Below, in pieces: positions 8,331-17,310 of a stretch of 64,000 nucleotides of DNA. Made by a program: the position numbers and the translations under genes. The DNA comes from Pseudomonas sp. ADAK18. GTDB lineage: Bacteria; Pseudomonadota; Gammaproteobacteria; Pseudomonadales; Pseudomonadaceae. Within the stretch, counting starts at the first letter, position 1. Every line of letters starts with the position of its first letter. The notes beneath the pieces are model-generated. The model did not search any database and was not told the origin of the DNA. It worked only from the letters and a program-made list of their open reading frames with translations. The DNA is taken from contig NZ_CP052859.1 of NCBI RefSeq assembly GCF_012935695.1, positions 1,343,001-1,407,000 on the forward strand, given 5' to 3'.

Positions 8331-9860
8331 TCAATGGGCGGACGGGATGAACGCCACACTGCCACCCGAGCGCTTGTGAAAATATCGCTCGCCATTGTCC
8401 GGCTGCGTCGTGATCACCTGGTGGTCGTTGCCCAGGAACGCCAGCGGCGTCGGATCTTCCTTGGAGTACTGGGCGACGATGATCGTGCGTCGCGGGTCCC
8501 AGCGTTTGCCGCTGGTTTTTTCCAGCCAGGCCATGAAGGCGGCGCTGTCGCCTTGGCGCGGGAAGTCCTGGCTTTCGGCGACGTAGTAGAACGGTGCGCC
8601 GTTATTTTGCAGGTACATCGGTAGTTTGTTGTCGACTTCCACCATGACGAATTTCCATTCGTCCCAAGGGGCGCTTTTAACGGCTTGGGTTTGCACATCT
8701 TCGGCGAAGCGGGTCACGCCGCCGTTGCCGTTGGTCCATGGGTAAATCACCCCGAGCACCAGCAGCATGGCCCCGGCTGCAATGCCGAACCCCCATTTCC
8801 AACCCTGCCCGCTGAGCTTTCCAGCCGCACGTTTTTGGGCAATACGTTCGCTGACCCACCACGCCGCCAATAATTGAGCGAACGGCACCAGTGGCAATAC
8901 GTAGTAGCTGCGACGGCTGCCACTGGCGGTGAAAAACACAAACAACAGGCCCAGGCCCCAGACGAGCCAGCGGGTGTTGGGTTCAGTCTTGCGCCAGTGC
9001 CGCACGGCCAGCCACAAACCGAGTATCCAAAACGGTGCCCACGGCAAGGTGTAGGCTGGGAGGTAAATCAGGTAGGTGTAGATCGGCCCCATATGGTCGA
9101 AAGGGTCGAAGAAGCGCACCACGTTCTCGCGAAATACCAGTTCCAGGCCGCTTTCACCGTAAGTCGGTGCGCCGTAGAGACGAGACAGCACAAACGGAAT
9201 CGCATAAAACGCCCCGGCGATTACCACCGCCAGCAGCAGGCGTGGGTTGAGGTGACGCTTGTAGCGCTGTTCGCTGAGCAGGTGCGGCAGCAGCACCAGG
9301 CCCGGTAGCACAAAACCGATCAGCCCCTTGAACAGTGAAGTGGCTGCCAGCAGCAGGAAAAACACGGTGTAGCGGCCCAGCCGCGTATCGTCCGGCCCGC
9401 GCCAATACCACCAGACCGCTGCGAGCACACCGCAGACGGTCAGCACATCCGCCGTGGCCACCCGGGCCCAGAAGATAAAGTAGAAGGTGGTCGCCAGCAT
9501 CCAGCCGGCAATCAGCCCTGTACCCTTGCGGTACAGGCGTTCGCCAATCAGATAGACCAGCCAGATGCTCAGCCAGGCTGCGATCACCGAAGACAGACGC
9601 AGTGACCAGGGGCCGAGGCCGCCCATCATGTTGGCGAAGGCTGTAATCAGCCAATAAGAGGGCAGGGGTTTGTCGTAATAAGGCGCGCCCTTGAGGTAGG
9701 GGTCGAAGTAATCACCACTTTGCAGCATTTGCAGGGCGATGTTCGCCCAGCGGGTTTCCGGCCCCCACAGGTCACGACTGCCCAGGCCCAGCAGCAGGAT
9801 CACAGCTGACACACCAAGGAGCAGGAGCAGCGCCCCTCGTTCGGTTTTCCAGAAGCTCAT
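8331..9860 (-). CDS. ArnT-related GT-C family glycosyltransferase, second copy with altered acidic motif
   Basis: A 509-residue polytopic membrane protein starting MSFWKTERGALLLLLGV; an upstream in-frame ATG lies in non-hydrophobic sequence and was rejected. It follows the PMT_2/GT83 plan: an N-terminal membrane helix, a first periplasmic loop with the substrate-contacting motif, about a dozen hydrophobic segments and a C-terminal periplasmic part. In ArnT the loop carries PDExR; here it reads LWGPETRWANIA, so one acidic residue is missing. It probably moves a sugar from a polyprenyl-phosphate carrier to an envelope acceptor, but not necessarily aminoarabinose to lipid A. It lies 78 bp downstream of arnT in the same direction. 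Confidence 0.8.
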   Translation of the reverse strand: MSFWKTERGALLLLLGVSAVILLLGLGSRDLWGPETRWANIALQMLQSGDYFDPYLKGAPYYDKPLPSYWLITAFANMMGGLGPWSLRLSSVIAAWLSIWLVYLIGERLYRKGTGLIAGWMLATTFYFIFWARVATADVLTVCGVLAAVWWYWRGPDDTRLGRYTVFFLLLAATSLFKGLIGFVLPGLVLLPHLLSEQRYKRHLNPRLLLAVVIAGAFYAIPFVLSRLYGAPTYGESGLELVFRENVVRFFDPFDHMGPIYTYLIYLPAYTLPWAPFWILGLWLAVRHWRKTEPNTRWLVWGLGLLFVFFTASGSRRSYYVLPLVPFAQLLAAWWVSERIAQKRAAGKLSGQGWKWGFGIAAGAMLLVLGVIYPWTNGNGGVTRFAEDVQTQAVKSAPWDEWKFVMVEVDNKLPMYLQNNGAPFYYVAESQDFPRQGDSAAFMAWLEKTSGKRWDPRRTIIVAQYSKEDPTPLAFLGNDHQVITTQPDNGERYFHKRSGGSVAFIPSAH

Positions 9861-9900
9861 GGGGCGATTCCAATGCAGGTAAGGGTGGGGGCGGATCAAA

Positions 9901-9924
9901 TGTGGGAGCGCAAGCGCCCCCACA
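9901..9924. repeat. Hairpin between arnT and the second transferase (REP-like or terminator)
   Basis: A 10-bp stem with one mismatch (TGTGGGAGCG against CGCCCCCACA) and a CAAG loop. The TGTGGGAGC core recurs in the hairpin at 61981-62010, so it looks like a REP family member. On the minus strand it is followed by only three T residues, so termination of the arnT transcript would be partial at best. Confidence 0.5.
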
Positions 9925-9938
9925 TTAGTGCTGCTGTG

Positions 9939-11594
9939 TTACAGGGATTGCGGGTAAATGATGATTTCCAGATTGCCCTTGTAATACCGCTTGCCTCCTG
10001 GCGGCAGTTGCCCGGCTTCACGCATTTCGCTGGTGCTCTTGACCCGCATGATGACTCCCACCGAACCTTGGCGGCGGGCTTCGGCCAGCCAGGACTGGAC
10101 GCTATCCAGGTCGACCTTGCGGTAGGCCGAGTCGGGGTAGTTAAGGCCATAGCGCAACTCGCCGACGGTGTCATAGAACGCCACCTCGGGACGTCGCAGG
10201 CGCCAGGACAAGGCCGATGCGGAGTCCAGTTCATTGCTAAGCAGTGCGCGGGTCTGCTGCAGCTCGTCCAGGTGTTCAAGGATGAACTGGTCGGGCATTT
10301 CGTTATCCGTCACCACGGCTGGCATACCCACGGGCAGCAGGGCGACCAGCAGGCCGATGCCCAGGGCTGGCATCGCCCACAGGGTCAGTGGGCGCAGCAC
10401 CTGCAACAGATTTGTCAGCATCCAGCCCATCAATACGATGTAGGCCAGGGACAGGCTGAACATCTCACTGTGACTGTTGCCATACAGCGGCCGGTCGATT
10501 TGCAGGTAGATCAGGACGACCATCGCCGTCAGGCCGATCAGGAAATTGAGCAGGCCGTTGATGAACAGGGTCCGGGGTTTGGCACGGGTCACCAGGTCGA
10601 TCAGGGTATGCCCCATCAGCAACGCCAGGGGCAGCAGGCACGGCATGATGTAGGTCGGTAACTTGCCTTTGCTCAGGCTGAAAAAGGCCAGGGGCAGCAG
10701 GAACCACAGGGCCAGGAAAACCATGGCCGGCCGGCGTTTTTCCTGCCAGGTCTTGATCAGCGTCGCCGGCAGCAGTGCGGCCCACGGCAGGCAGGACACC
10801 ACGATGATCGGCAGGAAGAACCACCACGGCCGGGCGTGTTGTGCGTTGTCGGCGGCAAACCGGCGGATGTGCTCATGCCAGAAAAAGAAGCGCCAGTAGT
10901 CGGGCTCCTGGGCGTGCACCGCCAATGCCCATGGCAGGCATATCACTGCGGCCACCAGCATCGCCAATGGGCCGTAACGCAGCAGTTCCCCCAGTCGGCG
11001 TTGCCAGATCATGTAGGGCAGGGCGATCAACACCGGCAACAGCCAGGCGAGAAACCCCTTGGTCAGGAAGCCCATGCCGCAGGCGACGCCCAGCAGCGCC
11101 CAGAATGCGAGTCGGCTGCGTTGGGTGCGGCTGTCGAGGGCAAACCACAGTGCGACCAGGCTCAGGTTGACCCAGAACGTGAATTGCGGGTCGAGGTTGG
11201 AGTACCCCGCTTGCCCGGCCACCAGACCAAAGCTCATGTAAAGCAGGGCACAAGCAAGGCTTTTGCGTGGGTCGTTCCACAGGCGGCGGGCGATCAGGTA
11301 GGCCAGCAATACGCTCAAGCCCGTCGTCAGCGCCGAGGCAATACGTACCCCGAACAGGTTTTCGCCAAACACGGCTTGGCCGAGCGCGATCAGCCAGTAG
11401 CCCGCGGCAGGTTTTTCAAAATAACGTACGCCCATGAAGTGTGGAGACACCCAGTTGCCACTCATGAGCATTTCCTGGCTGATCTGGGCATAGCGGCTTT
11501 CGTCTGGCGTCCATAGGCCATGCAGCCCCAGAGGCAACAGGTAGAACAGGGCAAATGCCAGTAACAGCAAGGGCAGCGGTTTGATTCGGGTCAT
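9939..11594 (-). CDS. arnT: ArnT-like 4-amino-4-deoxy-L-arabinose (or related sugar) lipid A transferase
   Basis: A 551-residue polytopic inner-membrane transferase, close to the usual length of Pseudomonas ArnT. The first periplasmic loop has the intact motif [13 protein letters not shown], followed by [11 protein letters not shown] and multiple hydrophobic helices. The C-terminal periplasmic domain ends [16 protein letters not shown], as is typical for ArnT. The start at 11594 is preceded by GGGGGAG and was preferred over an upstream ATG. ArnT enzymes move aminoarabinose from undecaprenyl phosphate to lipid A, lowering negative charge and giving polymyxin resistance. The arnBCADEF genes that make the donor are not in this window. 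The Ais/PmrG-like gene upstream supports a lipid A or LPS role. Confidence 0.82.
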   Translation of the reverse strand: MTRIKPLPLLLLAFALFYLLPLGLHGLWTPDESRYAQISQEMLMSGNWVSPHFMGVRYFEKPAAGYWLIALGQAVFGENLFGVRIASALTTGLSVLLAYLIARRLWNDPRKSLACALLYMSFGLVAGQAGYSNLDPQFTFWVNLSLVALWFALDSRTQRSRLAFWALLGVACGMGFLTKGFLAWLLPVLIALPYMIWQRRLGELLRYGPLAMLVAAVICLPWALAVHAQEPDYWRFFFWHEHIRRFAADNAQHARPWWFFLPIIVVSCLPWAALLPATLIKTWQEKRRPAMVFLALWFLLPLAFFSLSKGKLPTYIMPCLLPLALLMGHTLIDLVTRAKPRTLFINGLLNFLIGLTAMVVLIYLQIDRPLYGNSHSEMFSLSLAYIVLMGWMLTNLLQVLRPLTLWAMPALGIGLLVALLPVGMPAVVTDNEMPDQFILEHLDELQQTRALLSNELDSASALSWRLRRPEVAFYDTVGELRYGLNYPDSAYRKVDLDSVQSWLAEARRQGSVGVIMRVKSTSEMREAGQLPPGGKRYYKGNLEIIIYPQSL

Positions 11595-11968
11595 CAATAG
11601 TGCTCCCCCAGGCAGCGTTGGCGGCAGACCGACGTGAGTGTCGAATCCGCCCAAGAGCAGGTGCCGGGGTTTCTCGGAAGGGCCAAGGGGATCAGGGATA
11701 AAAACTCAATATAAAAAACACGCACAGAGAGTCATTCCTTAAACAGTCTGTTAGTCGTCGGGGAGAACAAAGAATCACGCAGTGCAGTCAAGTCGGTGCC
11801 GGGTGCGATGTCCAACAACACACTGGAACTTTTCATCATGTCTAAACACTATTTGTTAGCTAGCTACTAAAGTACCCAGGGTGAACATGTATTCGAACAG
11901 CAAAAGATGCCATGCCGTGGCTGTCTTCTTGCTGAACAAATTGGGTGTTATTAGATGTAATCAAGTGT
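11595..11968. other. Gene-free gap upstream of arnT
   Basis: No open frame with coding character is seen on either strand. The stretch is locally AT-rich (about 11700-11730 and 11840-11970) and presumably holds the arnT promoter. I looked for a PmrA-type repeat and found only weak, badly placed TTAA-containing pairs. Confidence 0.5.
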
Positions 11969-12652
11969 TTAAAGTTGTTTAAGTGCGGCCGGCCAGTCCT
12001 TTGTATTCATGATGCCCAGTGCCTTGAGTTTGCCGTTGGCACCAACCTTCACGAACAACGCGCTACCGTATTCGGCGTGAGCCGCGCGTGGGTAACCAAG
12101 TTCCTTCTCCAGGTCGCTGATGCAGGCACTGTGGGTCACCAGCAGCAGGTTGCGCCCGCCGGCTTTATGCGTAATCAACTCCTCGGCTATAGCGTTGCCA
12201 CAGATGGCCAGGGGGCCGGGGGACAACTCGGTCTTGCCGAACATGAAGAGCGAAGTCTGTGCAGTGCGTGTGGCGGGGCTGCTCAGTACATCACTGTTGC
12301 CCATGCCCAGGGTTTGAAAGGCTTTACCCACGGCGGTAGCGATGACAGTACCGGCAACGGTCAGGCCGTCTGCCGGGCCCAGGCAAGGGTTACTGGAGCG
12401 GTCGCAGCGCTCCTCGTGGCGTATCAATACGATCAGGTCGCCGTCGCGCCAACTGGACACGACGCCCGAACTGAGCATGCGATGGCCCACGCTCAAGTCC
12501 GGGGGCGAAGTTGGCCAGAACATCACGCCAGTCACCAGCACGCCAATAACGGCAATACCCGCCAGGCTCAGCCAGAGCTTCTTGAGTCGTTTTACCGAAG
12601 CCCAGCGCGAGCGGGGTTTGGGCAGGATCAGGTCAACCACACTATTCACCAT
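11969..12652 (-). CDS. ais: Ais/PmrG-like LPS core heptose phosphatase (histidine phosphatase family)
   Basis: A 227-residue protein with one N-terminal membrane anchor (about residues 27-46) and a periplasmic histidine-phosphatase domain. The catalytic start LIRHEERCDRSSNPCL (Arg78, His79) matches the Ais/PmrG signature, where the usual RHG becomes RHA or RHE followed by ERCDRS. The second histidine of the family fits LLLVTHSACI. Ais enzymes remove phosphate from heptose II of the LPS core and are induced with lipid A modification genes. Here the gene precedes arnT in the same direction with a 374-bp gap. Family assignment is firm; the exact substrate is by analogy. Confidence 0.8.
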   Translation of the reverse strand: MVNSVVDLILPKPRSRWASVKRLKKLWLSLAGIAVIGVLVTGVMFWPTSPPDLSVGHRMLSSGVVSSWRDGDLIVLIRHEERCDRSSNPCLGPADGLTVAGTVIATAVGKAFQTLGMGNSDVLSSPATRTAQTSLFMFGKTELSPGPLAICGNAIAEELITHKAGGRNLLLVTHSACISDLEKELGYPRAAHAEYGSALFVKVGANGKLKALGIMNTKDWPAALKQL

Positions 12653-12980
12653 GGGCAGCTATCGGTAGCGTTAAATTAAACAGGCACAACTAACAGGCGC
12701 AGGTTGCAACGGAGCGAGAGCCTGTCACAGCGCTGCTGTCTTTTTGCTGAACATTCCGATGTAAAAAAATATTTAGGTACGGCAACTAGCAAGTTGCAGA
12801 TAGCCGATTTGCTATCTGCTCATGGGGGGCAATTTAAAGTGCGGGAGGTTGGCGGCTAGTGAAATGAATGTGAAAAAATTGCGGCGGTTCATGGGGTCGC
12901 TCCTTTGGCCCAGTGTTGTGACATAAAAATGTGACAACCGTTATTCTCTGCCTTCAGTCCAATGGCAGGTGGGTGCTCAA
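12653..12980. other. Divergent intergenic region with hairpin and direct repeat
   Basis: An AT-rich region between the ais-like gene (minus) and the ABC exporter operon (plus). It holds a perfect 9-bp stem hairpin at 12796-12819 (GCAGATAGC and GCTATCTGC, 6-nt loop). It also holds two direct copies of TGTGACA at 12917-12923 and 12930-12936, spaced 13 bp apart, about 45 bp upstream of the exporter start. The direct repeat could be a regulator site. No gene is seen. Confidence 0.5.
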
Positions 12981-13649
12981 ATGCTGCAGGTGCAAGGTGT
13001 CTTCAAGAGCTACGGAACACCTTCGGGGCCATTGGTGGTTTTGACAGGTGTCGACCTGACCCTCAATGAGCGTAGCAGTCTTGCGTTGATGGGCGAGTCT
13101 GGAAGTGGAAAAAGTACCTTATTGCACCTGGTGGCCGGGCTCGACCAAGTGGATCAAGGCACTATTGAGGTCGGTGAGCAGCGCCTGGATCGCATGACCG
13201 AGTCGCAACTGGCCCATTGGCGCCGTACCGAAATTGGCCTGGTGTTCCAGCAGTTCAACCTGATCGGTAGCCTGCGGGTGGAGGACAACCTGGCGTTTCA
13301 AGCGCGCCTGGCGGGGCGTTTTGATCCGTTGTGGCAGGCGCAGTTGGTGGAGCGCCTGGGCCTGGGGGATTTGCTTCAGCGTTACCCCGAACAATTATCC
13401 GGTGGCCAACAACAACGGGTGGCGGTGGGGCGGGCGCTGGCGTCCCGGCCAGGGTTGCTGCTGGCGGACGAACCCACCGGCAACCTCGACGAAGCCACCA
13501 GCGATGAAGTCCTGCAGCTGATGCTGGACCTGTTGCACGACAGCGCCACCAGCTTGCTGATGGTCACCCACAGCCCCCGAATCGCCGCGTGCCTGGACCG
13601 GCAGATGGTGTTGCATCGCGGCCATGTGGTCGCGGCGCAGGCCCGCTGA
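12981..13649 (+). CDS. LolD/MacB-type ABC transporter ATP-binding protein
   Basis: A 222-residue ATPase with Walker A GESGSGKST, Q-loop VFQQFNLI, signature LSGGQQQR, Walker B LLLADEPTGNLD and the H-loop His in MVTHS. This matches the LolD/DevA/MacB class of type VII ABC systems. The ATG at 12981 was preferred over a GTG 12 bp upstream because AGGTGGG lies 7 nt before it. The FtsX-type permease starts 1 bp after its stop and an AttH-like lipoprotein follows, so the three form an operon. It probably powers periplasmic work (lipoprotein or lipid extraction, or envelope remodelling) rather than import. Confidence 0.92.
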   Translation: MLQVQGVFKSYGTPSGPLVVLTGVDLTLNERSSLALMGESGSGKSTLLHLVAGLDQVDQGTIEVGEQRLDRMTESQLAHWRRTEIGLVFQQFNLIGSLRVEDNLAFQARLAGRFDPLWQAQLVERLGLGDLLQRYPEQLSGGQQQRVAVGRALASRPGLLLADEPTGNLDEATSDEVLQLMLDLLHDSATSLLMVTHSPRIAACLDRQMVLHRGHVVAAQAR

Positions 13650-13650
13650 G

Positions 13651-16128
13651 ATGCGGGTCATCTATTGGACGTTGCGGGCGCTGCTCAGCCATTGGCGTCG
13701 GCACCCGGTGCAATTTTTCAGTGTGCTGACCGGGTTGTGGCTGGCCACTGCGCTGTTGATCGGCGTGCAGGCCCTCAACAGTCAGGCGCGTGACAGCTAC
13801 GCCCGGGCCAGTCAGTTGATCGGTGGTGAGCCCCAGGCCAGCCTTGTCGCGCCGGACGGTTCGAGTTTTTCGCAAGCGCTGTTTGTCACGCTGCGCCGTG
13901 CCGGGTGGCCGGTGTCTCCAGTGGTCCAGGGCCGCGTGGTACTCAAGGGGCACGAAGACCTGCGTGTGCAATTGATGGGCATTGACCCGGTGTCGCTGCC
14001 GGGAGGCGGATCACTTGCCGGGCAGACCTTGGACCGTGGGCAGATGGTCGCCTTCTTCAATCCGCCGGGCCGTACCTGGGTCGCACCAAAGACGCTGCAA
14101 GCGTTGGGCCTGCAAGAGGGCGAGCAACCCCTGACAGCCAGCGGCCAGCCTTTGCCACCGCTGCACGCACAACCCGATATGGCCCCCGGTCTTTTGCTGA
14201 CCGACATCGGCTTCGCTCAACCGCTGCTGGATATGCCTCAACGTCTGTCGCGGCTATTGCTGGACAAGGCCTTTGCCGCGACTCATCCCGCCTTGCCGGC
14301 AGAGATAAGCGGTCAGCTGCAACTCAAGGCCGGCGAGGAAAACAACCTTGCGCGCCTGACCGAAAGCTTCCACTTGAACCTTGATGCCCTGGGCTTTCTG
14401 TCCTTTGTGGTGGGGCTGTTCATTGTCCACGCCGCCATCGGCCTGGCCTTGGAACAACGACGCGGCCTATTGCGCACCTTGCGTGCCTGCGGAGTCAGTG
14501 CGCGGGCGCTGATCCTCAGCTTGAGTATCGAACTGGGTGGCCTGGCCTTGTTGGGCGGGCTGGCCGGGGTGGCCAGCGGGTACCTGTTGGCCAGCCTGTT
14601 GCTGCCGGATGTGGCGGCCAGCTTGCGGGGACTGTACGGCGCCGAAGTGGCCGGGCAACTGAGCCTCAGCCCACTATGGTGGGCCAGCGGCCTGGGCTTG
14701 AGCCTGCTCGGTGCATTGCTCGCCGGGGCCAGCAGCTTGTGGCGGGCGGCGCGGCTTCCGTTGTTGGCGCTGGCCAATGCCCAGGCCTGGCACCAGGCTC
14801 ACGGGCGCTGGTTACGTCGTCAGGGTTGGGTGGCGGCTGCGGCCTGGTTGGTTGCATTGTTGGCGTTGTGGTTGGGTGACAGCCTGATCAGTGGTTTCGT
14901 GTTGATGGCGGCCTTGTTGCTGGGGGCTGCCCTGGGTTTGCCGGTGTTGCTCAACGTCCTGCTCAAGGCCGTGCTGGGCCGTAGCCGCTCGGTGCTGGGC
15001 CAATGGTTTCTCGCTGACTGTCGTCAACAACTGCCGGCCTTGAGCCTGGCGTTGATGGCTTTGTTGTTGGCGCTGTCGGCCAATATCGGTGCCGGTTCCA
15101 TGACCTCGGGCTTTCGCCAGACCTTCAGCAATTGGCTGGAGCAGCGGCTGACCGCCGAGCTGTATGTCAATCCGCAAAATCCGGCCCAGGCCGAACAGTT
15201 ACAGCAGTGGCTGGCGCAGCAACCCTTGGTGCAAACGGTGCTGCCCACCTGGCAAGTGCCGGTGCAATTGCAGGGCTGGCCGGCGGATGTTTTTGGTGTG
15301 GTGGATGACCCCACCTATCGCCAGCACTGGCCGTTGCTGCAAGCCGTGGCAGGTGATCCGTGGGATCAGTTGGTGCAGGGCGATACGCTGATGCTCAGCG
15401 AGCAACTGGCACGCCGGTTGAAAGTACAATTGGGCGATACGGTGACGATCCCGACGCCACAGGGGGCATGGTCGCCCACGGTGGTGGGGATCTACGCCGA
15501 CTATGGCAACCCCAAGGGACACATCCTGGTCAACACCCGGCATCTATTGCAGCACTGGCCAGGGGCATCCCCGGCACGTTTCAACCTGCGGGTCGTGCCG
15601 GAAAATGTGCCGACGTTGGTGCGTGAGGTACAAGCCCGGTTTGCCCTGGAAGACAGCCGTATCGTCGACCAACAGCAACTCAAGGGTTGGTCGAGCCAGG
15701 TCTTCGAGCGCACCTTTGCCGCCACCGCCGCCCTCAACAGCTTGACCCTGGGCGTTGCCGGAGTGGCGTTGTTCATCAGTCTGCTGACCCAGAGCCAAAG
15801 CCGGCTGGGCCAATTGGCGCCGTTGTGGGCGTTGGGGGTGACGCGGCGACAATTGATGCTGCTCAACCTGGGGCAAACCTGGCTGCTGGCGGTGCTGACC
15901 CTGGTGCTCGCGTTGCCGCTGGGTTTGCTCCTGGCGTGGTGCCTGGACGCGGTGATCAACGTCCAGGCCTTTGGCTGGCGCCTGCCGTTGCAGGTGTTCC
16001 CCTGGCAGTTGGCCCAGTTGCTGGGGCTGGCGATGCTCGCCACGTTGTTGGCCTCGGCCTGGCCGCTCTGGCAGTTGTACCGCAGTCGCCCGGCCGATTT
16101 GCTGAGGACCTTTGCCCATGAAGATTAA
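13651..16128 (+). CDS. FtsX-like ABC transporter permease (duplicated FtsX domains)
   Basis: An 825-residue membrane protein starting MRVIYWTLRALLSHWRRHP. It has one N-terminal helix, a large periplasmic domain, a first block of three membrane segments (about residues 245-370), further helices near 400-460, a second periplasmic domain, and a C-terminal block of three segments near 690-820. This is the ten-helix layout of LolCE-related and AttF/AttG-like fused permeases. The ATG at 13651 follows the ATPase stop directly. The 3' end overlaps the AttH-like gene by 11 bp. It should form the membrane part of a mechanotransmission-type exporter with the preceding ATPase. Confidence 0.88.
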   Translation: MRVIYWTLRALLSHWRRHPVQFFSVLTGLWLATALLIGVQALNSQARDSYARASQLIGGEPQASLVAPDGSSFSQALFVTLRRAGWPVSPVVQGRVVLKGHEDLRVQLMGIDPVSLPGGGSLAGQTLDRGQMVAFFNPPGRTWVAPKTLQALGLQEGEQPLTASGQPLPPLHAQPDMAPGLLLTDIGFAQPLLDMPQRLSRLLLDKAFAATHPALPAEISGQLQLKAGEENNLARLTESFHLNLDALGFLSFVVGLFIVHAAIGLALEQRRGLLRTLRACGVSARALILSLSIELGGLALLGGLAGVASGYLLASLLLPDVAASLRGLYGAEVAGQLSLSPLWWASGLGLSLLGALLAGASSLWRAARLPLLALANAQAWHQAHGRWLRRQGWVAAAAWLVALLALWLGDSLISGFVLMAALLLGAALGLPVLLNVLLKAVLGRSRSVLGQWFLADCRQQLPALSLALMALLLALSANIGAGSMTSGFRQTFSNWLEQRLTAELYVNPQNPAQAEQLQQWLAQQPLVQTVLPTWQVPVQLQGWPADVFGVVDDPTYRQHWPLLQAVAGDPWDQLVQGDTLMLSEQLARRLKVQLGDTVTIPTPQGAWSPTVVGIYADYGNPKGHILVNTRHLLQHWPGASPARFNLRVVPENVPTLVREVQARFALEDSRIVDQQQLKGWSSQVFERTFAATAALNSLTLGVAGVALFISLLTQSQSRLGQLAPLWALGVTRRQLMLLNLGQTWLLAVLTLVLALPLGLLLAWCLDAVINVQAFGWRLPLQVFPWQLAQLLGLAMLATLLASAWPLWQLYRSRPADLLRTFAHED

Positions 16129-17182
16129 GTGCCTGTTGTGGGCTTCACTGCTGTTGCTGAGCGCCTGCGATAAGCCGGTGCCGCCTGAGGAAAGCTTCGC
16201 CGGCCTTGGCAGCGATGCCGCAGACTTTGCCCAAGTGGTTCCTGGCAAAGTCTTCAACTTTCCTGAGGATCACGGTCCCCATGATGGTTTTCGCATCGAG
16301 TGGTGGTACGTCACCGCCAACCTGAAGGATGCCGAGGGCAACCCCTTCGGCGTGCAATGGACGCTCTTTCGCAACGCCCTCAAGGCCGGGCCGGTACAAC
16401 CGGACTGGCATGATTCGACGATCTGGCTCGGCCATGCCGCCGTCACCTCCGCCTCCAGCCACTACGCCGCCGAGCGATACGCCCGAGGCGGCGTGGGGCA
16501 GGCCGGCGCCCAAGCGGTGCCCTTCAGTGCCTGGATCGACAACTGGAGTTTCGCCACCCGCCCAGGTGCCGCGAGCACCTTGACTGACATGCAGCTCAAG
16601 GCGGGCGATGGGCATTTCAACTACGACCTGCACTTGACGTCCAGCCGGCCACTGATCCTTCAGGGCGACAATGGCTACAGCCGCAAATCCGACCAGGGCC
16701 AAGCCTCGTACTACTACAGCCAGCCGTTTTTCCAGGCCAGCGGCAGCCTCACCCTCGATGGCAAAACCTATCAGGTCAGCGGCCCGGCCTGGCTCGACCG
16801 CGAGTGGAGCAGCCAGCCACTGACGGCCAACCAGACCGGCTGGGATTGGTTCTCCCTGCACCTGGACAGTGGTGAACAATTGATGTTGTTTCGGGTGCGG
16901 CAGAAAGAAGGTGAGTCCTACCTGACCGGCACCTGGATTGACAAGGAAGGGCGAACCCAAACCTTGCACAATCAAGACATTCAACTCACGCCGCTGGACA
17001 GTACCCAGATCGACGGACGCCGTATTCCAACACGTTGGTCGCTGAAAGTGCCTGGCAAACAGCTCGACATCACCACCGAAGCGGTAAACCCGAAGGCGTG
17101 GATGAAGGTGAGCATTGCGTATTGGGAAGGGCCGGTGCGGTTTGAGGGGGGAGTGGGGTATTTGGAGATGACGGGCTACTAG
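16118..17182 (+). CDS. AttH/CrtC-like lipoprotein (lipocalin-like domains)
   Basis: A 354-residue lipoprotein with an N-terminal signal MKIKCLLWASLLLLSAC; the LLSAC box gives lipidation at Cys17. The body has the AttH/carotenoid hydratase-related signature (HDGFRIEWWYVTANL, then VQWTLFRNAL and DREWSSQPL), two lipocalin-like halves. It overlaps the permease gene by 11 bp, so it is the third gene of the exporter operon. AttH-like proteins accompany LolD/FtsX-type transporters in many Proteobacteria and may bind a lipid or hydrophobic molecule. The true ligand is unknown. The ATG at 16118 was chosen because the signal peptide begins there. Confidence 0.85.
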   Translation: MKIKCLLWASLLLLSACDKPVPPEESFAGLGSDAADFAQVVPGKVFNFPEDHGPHDGFRIEWWYVTANLKDAEGNPFGVQWTLFRNALKAGPVQPDWHDSTIWLGHAAVTSASSHYAAERYARGGVGQAGAQAVPFSAWIDNWSFATRPGAASTLTDMQLKAGDGHFNYDLHLTSSRPLILQGDNGYSRKSDQGQASYYYSQPFFQASGSLTLDGKTYQVSGPAWLDREWSSQPLTANQTGWDWFSLHLDSGEQLMLFRVRQKEGESYLTGTWIDKEGRTQTLHNQDIQLTPLDSTQIDGRRIPTRWSLKVPGKQLDITTEAVNPKAWMKVSIAYWEGPVRFEGGVGYLEMTGY

Positions 17183-17310
17183 AAGTGGCTGTAAGAATTA
17201 GCTTACAAATAACTGGACATATATACAGTATTTATTTACATTCCATCCCAGGTGACCGGATGTCACCGAGCACTTGAGCGTTAAATTTTTTAACTATGGA
17301 TGGATAAAAA

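Noticed and set aside
8207..8395. Short minus-strand frame overlapping the end of the second transferase gene
   Set aside because: It overlaps a confident coding region, has no ribosome site and no recognisable composition.
11700..11980. Possible PmrA boxes near ais and arnT (TTAA-containing repeats)
   Set aside because: The best pair overlaps the 3' end of the ais-like gene, and spacing and sequence fit the consensus poorly.
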